NCBI RefSeq assembly: GCF_003339505.1
Contig: NZ_QPIW01000003.1
Location: 62,001 to 126,000, forward strand
Reading direction: 5' to 3'
Length of the DNA stretch: 64,000 nucleotides
Origin: Runella aurantiaca
GTDB lineage: Bacteria > Bacteroidota > Bacteroidia > Cytophagales > Spirosomataceae
Part shown: positions 60,053 through 64,000 of the stretch, piece by piece
Numbering within the stretch: the first letter of the stretch is position 1
How the letters are laid out: the number at the start of each line of letters is the position of its first letter
Position numbers and translations under genes: made by a program
The notes under the pieces: model-generated
The model's input: the letters and a program-made list of their open reading frames with translations, nothing else
Databases searched by the model: none
Told to the model about the DNA's origin: nothing

Positions 60053-61675
60053 ATGAAATCAAAAGAAAGCATTTTTGACAGTTTACAATCCTATTGGAGC
60101 AAAGATTTATTGTCGGGTTTTTTAGTGTCGTTGATTGCCTTACCGCTTTGTTTAGGAATTGCGGGGGCCAGTAATTTTCCGCCCATTATGGGGGTAATGA
60201 CTGCCGTCATTGGGGGCATTGTTGTTGCTTTCTTTGCGGGTTCCGAATTGACCATCAAAGGTCCAGCGGCGGGTTTGATTGTCATCGTGGCGGGTGCTGT
60301 AGATGAACTCGGCAAAGGCGACATGGATTTAGGCTGGAAACTGGCGTTGGGGGTGATTGTGGTGGCTGGCTTAATTCAAGTTCTTTTAGGGGTGTTGAAA
60401 GTAGCCAAACTCGCCGATTTCTTTCCTCTTTCGGCCGTTCATGGTATGTTGGCTGCCATCGGGATTATCATTATGTCGAAGCAATTGCATTTAGCGGTAG
60501 GTATCCCGCCTTCAGAAATGAAAGGAAAAGAGCCGATTGAGTTGCTCGAAATGGTGCCTCACAGTCTGGCGCACATGGAATACCACATTGCCATCATCGG
60601 AGCTATCAGTTTAGTTATTTTGTTTGGATGGCAATACCTGAATATCAAGGCTTTGAAAAAAGTACCGCCCGCCCTTATCGTATTGATTGTTGGCGTGCTT
60701 TTAGGACAATATTTTCACCTGACCGAACCTACCTACAAAAATTTTAAGCCCCTCGTAACTCCGGGCGACTTCTCCTTCAACCTGAACGTTAATTTCGGAG
60801 CGCTTACTACGCCAGAACTGCTTCCGATTTTCTTTAAATACCTTTTGATGTTTGTGCTTATCGGAAGCCTTGAGTCATTGTTGACGGGGCGGGCCATTGA
60901 TTTGATTGACCCCGAAAAACGCAAGTCAGATTTGAGTAAAGACCTTACTGCGGTGGGAATTGGAAATACAATTTCTGGTTTGTTAGGAGGTTTGCCGATG
61001 ATTTCAGAAGTGGCACGTAGTTCGGCAAACATAAACAACGGTGCCAAAAGCCGCTGGGCCAATTTCTTCCACGGTATTTTTCTGCTTTTGTTTGTCGTAA
61101 TGATGGTGCCCCTTATCAAAATGGTTCCAGTGGCTTCGTTGGCGGCTATGCTCATTTTTGTAGGCTTTCGCCTGGCCTCTCCCAAAGAATTTGCGCACAT
61201 TTACCACATTGGTAAAGAGCAACTTACTATATTTCTGATTACCATTATTACCACCATTGCTACCGACTTATTGATTGGTATTGCAGCGGGTATCTTGACC
61301 AAGTTTATCATCCAGATAGCATTTGGTGTAAAACTGAGCGACATTGTCAAGTCGCGTTTTGAGCTTCAGGAAAAAGAATTGGGTGTGTATCAATTGAATG
61401 TAAACAACGCGGCGGTGTTTGCCAATTACTTAAAATTGAAAAGCCTATTGATGAAAGTCCCTGCGGGAAGCTCGTTGGTGATTGATTTTTCAAAAGCCGC
61501 GTATGTCGACCATACCGTTGCCGATAACCTCAACAACTTCCGCCGTGATTTTGAATCAAAGGGCGGTTCGCTCACCCTGCGGGGATTAGATTTACACGAA
61601 AGTCTGTCCGAACACCCTCTGGCAGCGCGCCGTTTGCCTAAGCATTTGCGCAAAAATACGGTTGAAATCGCTTAA
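60053..61675 (+). CDS. SulP-family anion transporter with STAS domain
   Basis: 540 residues. About eleven or twelve membrane segments follow the N-terminal DLLSGFLVSLIALPLCLGIA motif, with GVMTAVIGGIVVAFFAGSEL and GPAAGLIVIVAGA typical of SulP/SLC26. A C-terminal STAS domain (about 440-530, SSLVIDFSKAAYVDHTVADN) follows. Members move sulfate, bicarbonate or other anions across the inner membrane. Which anion is carried here is not decided by sequence; no carbonic anhydrase gene is adjacent. Expression is likely controlled by the four-fold 11-bp repeat upstream. A perfect 20-bp terminator hairpin follows. Confidence 0.9.
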   Translation: MKSKESIFDSLQSYWSKDLLSGFLVSLIALPLCLGIAGASNFPPIMGVMTAVIGGIVVAFFAGSELTIKGPAAGLIVIVAGAVDELGKGDMDLGWKLALGVIVVAGLIQVLLGVLKVAKLADFFPLSAVHGMLAAIGIIIMSKQLHLAVGIPPSEMKGKEPIELLEMVPHSLAHMEYHIAIIGAISLVILFGWQYLNIKALKKVPPALIVLIVGVLLGQYFHLTEPTYKNFKPLVTPGDFSFNLNVNFGALTTPELLPIFFKYLLMFVLIGSLESLLTGRAIDLIDPEKRKSDLSKDLTAVGIGNTISGLLGGLPMISEVARSSANINNGAKSRWANFFHGIFLLLFVVMMVPLIKMVPVASLAAMLIFVGFRLASPKEFAHIYHIGKEQLTIFLITIITTIATDLLIGIAAGILTKFIIQIAFGVKLSDIVKSRFELQEKELGVYQLNVNNAAVFANYLKLKSLLMKVPAGSSLVIDFSKAAYVDHTVADNLNNFRRDFESKGGSLTLRGLDLHESLSEHPLAARRLPKHLRKNTVEIA

Positions 61676-61698
61676 ATTTTCAAAAAACAAGGCGATTT

Positions 61699-61742
61699 AC
61701 GAACAAAAAAGCAGCGAACACATTCGCTGCTTTTTTGTTCGT
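61699..61742. terminator. Bidirectional terminator between SulP and the desaturase gene
   Basis: ACGAACAAAAAAGCAGCGAA (61699-61718), CACA loop, and the exact reverse complement at 61723-61742. The stem contains A and T runs usable in both directions, between two convergent genes. Confidence 0.92.
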
Positions 61743-61764
61743 AATTATGGATTAAAGACTAAGT

Positions 61765-62748
61765 CTAATACGCTGAAATCCAGCTAAAATTATAGTCCAG
61801 ATTGGGTGCTTTGGTGCGTTCTGCTACGCGTTTTAGGCGAGTTGGCAAGGCCATCAAATAGTCGCGAGCCTTTTCGCCAGCTTCGTTGAGACCACTAACT
61901 TTGTCAATTTTCCATTCTTTGAGCAACGAGTCCATTATTTCGATGTAATCGTACGTGGTGTAGACACCGATTCGTTGGGCTGCGTCGGAATAATGGCTGA
62001 AAGTTTCGCCTATTTTGACGCCCGTTTCACGCAAGAAGTGCGCAGGCATGACGATTTTTTTGCGCATCATGTCTTCAAACGCCAGCATCATTTCGGAAGA
62101 ATCAACCTCAAAAATCCGCTCCACAAACGCTTTGTAGGCCTTGGCGTGGCGCATTTCATCGGCGGCAATGACTCCGCACATTTTTGACAGCAACGTGTTT
62201 CCGTATTGTTTGGCCAAAGTAGCCGTGCGGCGGTGCGAGATGTTGGTGGCCAACTCCTGAAAAGAAGTATAGACAAAGTTGCGGTAGGGGTCCGTGCCCG
62301 TTTCTATGTCAAATCCATCCGCAATCAAGTACTGAGTGGATACTTCCATGGCGCGCATGTTTACCCGCCCTGAAAGGTATAAATATTTGTTGAGCAAATC
62401 ACCGTGGCGATTTTCTTCGGCGGTCCAAGCGCGAATCCATTTGGTCCAGCCTTGTTGTGGGTCCTGCTGATTGACGCCTTCAACGGTCATGAGCCACGAT
62501 TCGTAGGTTGGAAGGGCCTCTTCGGTGATGGTATCACCAACCAATACCGCGATATAGTCGTAGGGCAGTTCACGGGCGGCTTCTTGAAGAAGCTTTACGT
62601 CCGACAAAAAGTTTTCGTTGGCAGAATCTGGCAAAAAATCGGAGGGTTGCCAGAGCTCTTCTATGGGTTTGAGAAATTCATAAAAGACAGAATCAATCTT
62701 CTGCCCAATGAATTTCATTACCTCTATGCGGGTGGCGGGGAGTTGCAT
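61765..62748 (-). CDS. Acyl-[acyl-carrier-protein] desaturase
   Basis: 327 residues from the ATG at 62748; a GTG 30 bp upstream is possible. It is a di-iron protein of the stearoyl-ACP desaturase fold. The two ligand pairs are E112-N-R-H115 (in WTAEENRHGDLLNKY) and E198-M-R-H201 (in ADEMRHAKAYK), with E165 in SFQELATNISHRR as a further ligand. It introduces a cis double bond into acyl-ACP in the cytoplasm and so sets membrane fluidity. It is divergent from a PlsC-type acyltransferase gene, which fits phospholipid synthesis. Confidence 0.92.
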   Translation of the reverse strand: MQLPATRIEVMKFIGQKIDSVFYEFLKPIEELWQPSDFLPDSANENFLSDVKLLQEAARELPYDYIAVLVGDTITEEALPTYESWLMTVEGVNQQDPQQGWTKWIRAWTAEENRHGDLLNKYLYLSGRVNMRAMEVSTQYLIADGFDIETGTDPYRNFVYTSFQELATNISHRRTATLAKQYGNTLLSKMCGVIAADEMRHAKAYKAFVERIFEVDSSEMMLAFEDMMRKKIVMPAHFLRETGVKIGETFSHYSDAAQRIGVYTTYDYIEIMDSLLKEWKIDKVSGLNEAGEKARDYLMALPTRLKRVAERTKAPNLDYNFSWISAY

Positions 62749-62845
62749 ATTGTGTAAAACGTTTAACTTAACTATCACGAAATTGGGCCGAAGGTACGCA
62801 TTATTTTAGGAAAATTGTTGCTGTGTGGTTTTAGGAATGTTTGAT

Positions 62846-62853
62846 TAATTTTG
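62846..62853 (+). promoter_or_regulatory. -7 element upstream of the PlsC-type gene
   Basis: TAATTTTG fits TAnnTTTG exactly, 31 bp before the ATG at 62884. The nearest TTG (62818-62820) is 25 bp upstream, a little far for a -33, so the assignment is tentative. Confidence 0.4.
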
Positions 62854-62883
62854 CCTCTGGATAGATTTATTTCCCACAATTGC

Positions 62884-63621
62884 ATGAAAAAAATACTAGA
62901 TTATCTCCTCAGCAGTGTTTACATGATTTATTTTGGTTTGACACTGGTGATATTTCACGTTATACAAGTCGTTTGTTTTCATCTTTTTGGTAGCCGAACG
63001 CACCAAAAATCGGTTCATTGGCTCAATGGATTTCTATTGCATGGATTGTGGATATTGGGGACCCGCCTGCACCATGAGGCAAAAATAGAGTTACCCACTG
63101 ACCGTCCCATTATCTTTGTGGCAAATCACCAGAGCATGTTTGACATCGTGGGGATGATTTGGTACATGCGCAAAAACTACCCGATTTTTGTTTCCAAAAT
63201 CGAATTGGCAAAAGGTATTCCCAGCATTTCTTATAATTTGCGTAAAAGCGGCGCGGCGCTCATTGACCGAAAAGACGGAAAGCAAGCCATCGTTGAAATA
63301 GCGCGTTTGGGTAAGTTGATTGAAGAAACGAAGTTTTCAGCGGCGATTTTTCCCGAAGGAACTCGTTCAAGAACGGGAGAACTGAAGCAATTTGCTACGG
63401 GTGGTGTGGCCATACTCGTCAAAAAAGCCCCTCATGCGTTGGTGGTACCTGTCGCCATTAAAAACACGGGTAAATTGAACCCAAAAGGGATTTTTCCGCT
63501 TAACAGTTTAGAGCGGTTGTCGTGGATAAGCCTAACACCCATCGAGCCAAAAGGCAAAAGTGCCGAAGAATTGGTGGAGTTGGTGAAGTTAGCCATTCAA
63601 AAAGAGCTGGAAACCGCTTAA
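62884..63621 (+). CDS. plsC: 1-acyl-sn-glycerol-3-phosphate acyltransferase
   Basis: 245 residues from the ATG at 62884 (MKKILDYLLSSVYMIYFGL); an upstream TTG frame is less likely. An N-terminal membrane helix (about 11-33) is followed by the acyltransferase motifs NHQSMFD (H82 and D87, the HX4D catalytic pair) and FPEGTRS (156-162). It acylates lysophosphatidic acid to phosphatidic acid at the inner membrane. Placement divergent from the acyl-ACP desaturase links fatty-acid desaturation with lipid assembly. Length and motifs are normal for the family. Confidence 0.92.
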   Translation: MKKILDYLLSSVYMIYFGLTLVIFHVIQVVCFHLFGSRTHQKSVHWLNGFLLHGLWILGTRLHHEAKIELPTDRPIIFVANHQSMFDIVGMIWYMRKNYPIFVSKIELAKGIPSISYNLRKSGAALIDRKDGKQAIVEIARLGKLIEETKFSAAIFPEGTRSRTGELKQFATGGVAILVKKAPHALVVPVAIKNTGKLNPKGIFPLNSLERLSWISLTPIEPKGKSAEELVELVKLAIQKELETA

Positions 63622-63788
63622 TAGTTGATTTAAATTTGCACAAATAAGTGTAAATTTACCCAGTCTGCGTTTCTCATCAAGGTGAAATAGGTAGATTTAT
63701 CACTGAGATAATAGTTGGGAATTTAAAAATATAATTTCATTTTTGCATAGAATTACAGCCGTAATTGTATCTAACATAGAGCTGGTCA

Positions 63789-64000
63789 ATGAATTACGCA
63801 AAAGTATTCTTGTTGATTCTTTTTAGTCTTCTTATAGGACTGGTGTCAGTCCTTAGGCCTACTTTTAAGGATATTAAGAAACAAGCTGCGAATGAAAAAA
63901 TGGCAGACTCTTCCTGCCCTGATTCTGAGACCAATTGCCCTTTTGACGAAGAAACTGGCGAGGAAGGATGGGATGAATTTGAGTCCTTATCTTATCCCGT
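63789..64000 (+). CDS. Start of an unknown membrane-anchored acidic protein (runs off the right edge)
   Basis: The ATG at 63789 opens a frame with no stop before the window ends; 70 full codons are visible. MNYAKVFLLILFSLLIGLVS forms a membrane anchor or signal, followed by a basic patch (TFKDIKKQAANEK) and an acidic stretch containing two spaced cysteines (C43 and C50, SSCPDSETNCPFDEETGEEG). No family is recognised from this part. A TAAATTTG box (63631-63638) upstream is a possible -7 but would give a long leader. Confidence 0.5.
   Translation, partial: MNYAKVFLLILFSLLIGLVSVLRPTFKDIKKQAANEKMADSSCPDSETNCPFDEETGEEGWDEFESLSYP

Noticed and set aside
1-64000. Mobile elements, CRISPR arrays, tRNA or rRNA genes
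   Set aside because: I looked for transposase or integrase motifs, regularly spaced repeats and cloverleaf or rRNA sequences and found none that I can support.

Overview
The window looks like chromosomal DNA of a Bacteroidota member, most likely a Cytophagales bacterium of the Runella / Dyadobacter / Spirosoma type. The basis is four SusC/SusD outer-membrane uptake pairs, many lipoprotein and secretion signals, promoters of the Bacteroidota form (TTG, about 19 bp, TAnnTTTG), start codons without clear Shine-Dalgarno sequences, and a stand-alone Nudix-type sugar regulator. The genus is an inference; no rRNA marker is present. I saw no tRNA, rRNA, transposase, integrase or CRISPR array.

Left part (1-10.5 kb). 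The 5' part of rpsL (minus strand) is followed by a GC-rich intergenic repeat cluster. Next comes a minus-strand nitrite assimilation operon: nirB, nirD, a sensor kinase with a NarX/PilJ-like input domain and its LuxR-type response regulator, then a TauE/SafE permease and an exported rhodanese. The siroheme enzyme cobA is divergent from nirB, and a pair of identical 12-bp palindromes lies between them. An exported alpha/beta hydrolase and a PLP-dependent trans-sulfuration-type enzyme follow.

Middle-left (10.6-20 kb). An OmpR-type two-component pair (minus) is divergent from a plus-strand cluster for extracytoplasmic sugar chemistry. The cluster holds a sugar dehydrogenase fused to PKD, cytochrome c and carbohydrate-binding parts, a Tat-exported xylose-isomerase-like TIM barrel, and a translationally coupled pair of exported proteins of unknown role. 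A Nudix-fold regulator with a broken catalytic box faces the next locus.

Centre (20-50 kb). Four SusC/SusD pairs are arranged +, -, +, -. The first is followed by a large FG-GAP/ASPIC lipoprotein. No glycoside hydrolase accompanies them. Between pairs 3 and 4 lie a small WVPG-repeat lipoprotein, crtB and crtI for carotenoid synthesis, and a secreted amidohydrolase.

Right part (50-64 kb). Here are a secreted CocE/NonD-type hydrolase, a GHL10-type lipoprotein, an ECF sigma / membrane anti-sigma operon with three envelope proteins, a secreted SAM-hydrolase-family protein, a DUF1343 (NamZ-like) protein, a SulP anion transporter with a striking four-fold 11-bp direct repeat in its promoter, an acyl-ACP desaturase, a PlsC acyltransferase, and the start of an unknown membrane-anchored protein.

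The most original signals are regulatory. The 11-bp-period TTAAT repeats at SulP resemble a repeat upstream of the OmpR-type regulator. A 14-bp motif is shared by the sugar-dehydrogenase promoter and the Nudix regulator. Two palindromes lie between nirB and cobA. Two adjacent sugar-chemistry genes also share Ala/Gly/Pro-rich in-frame inserts.
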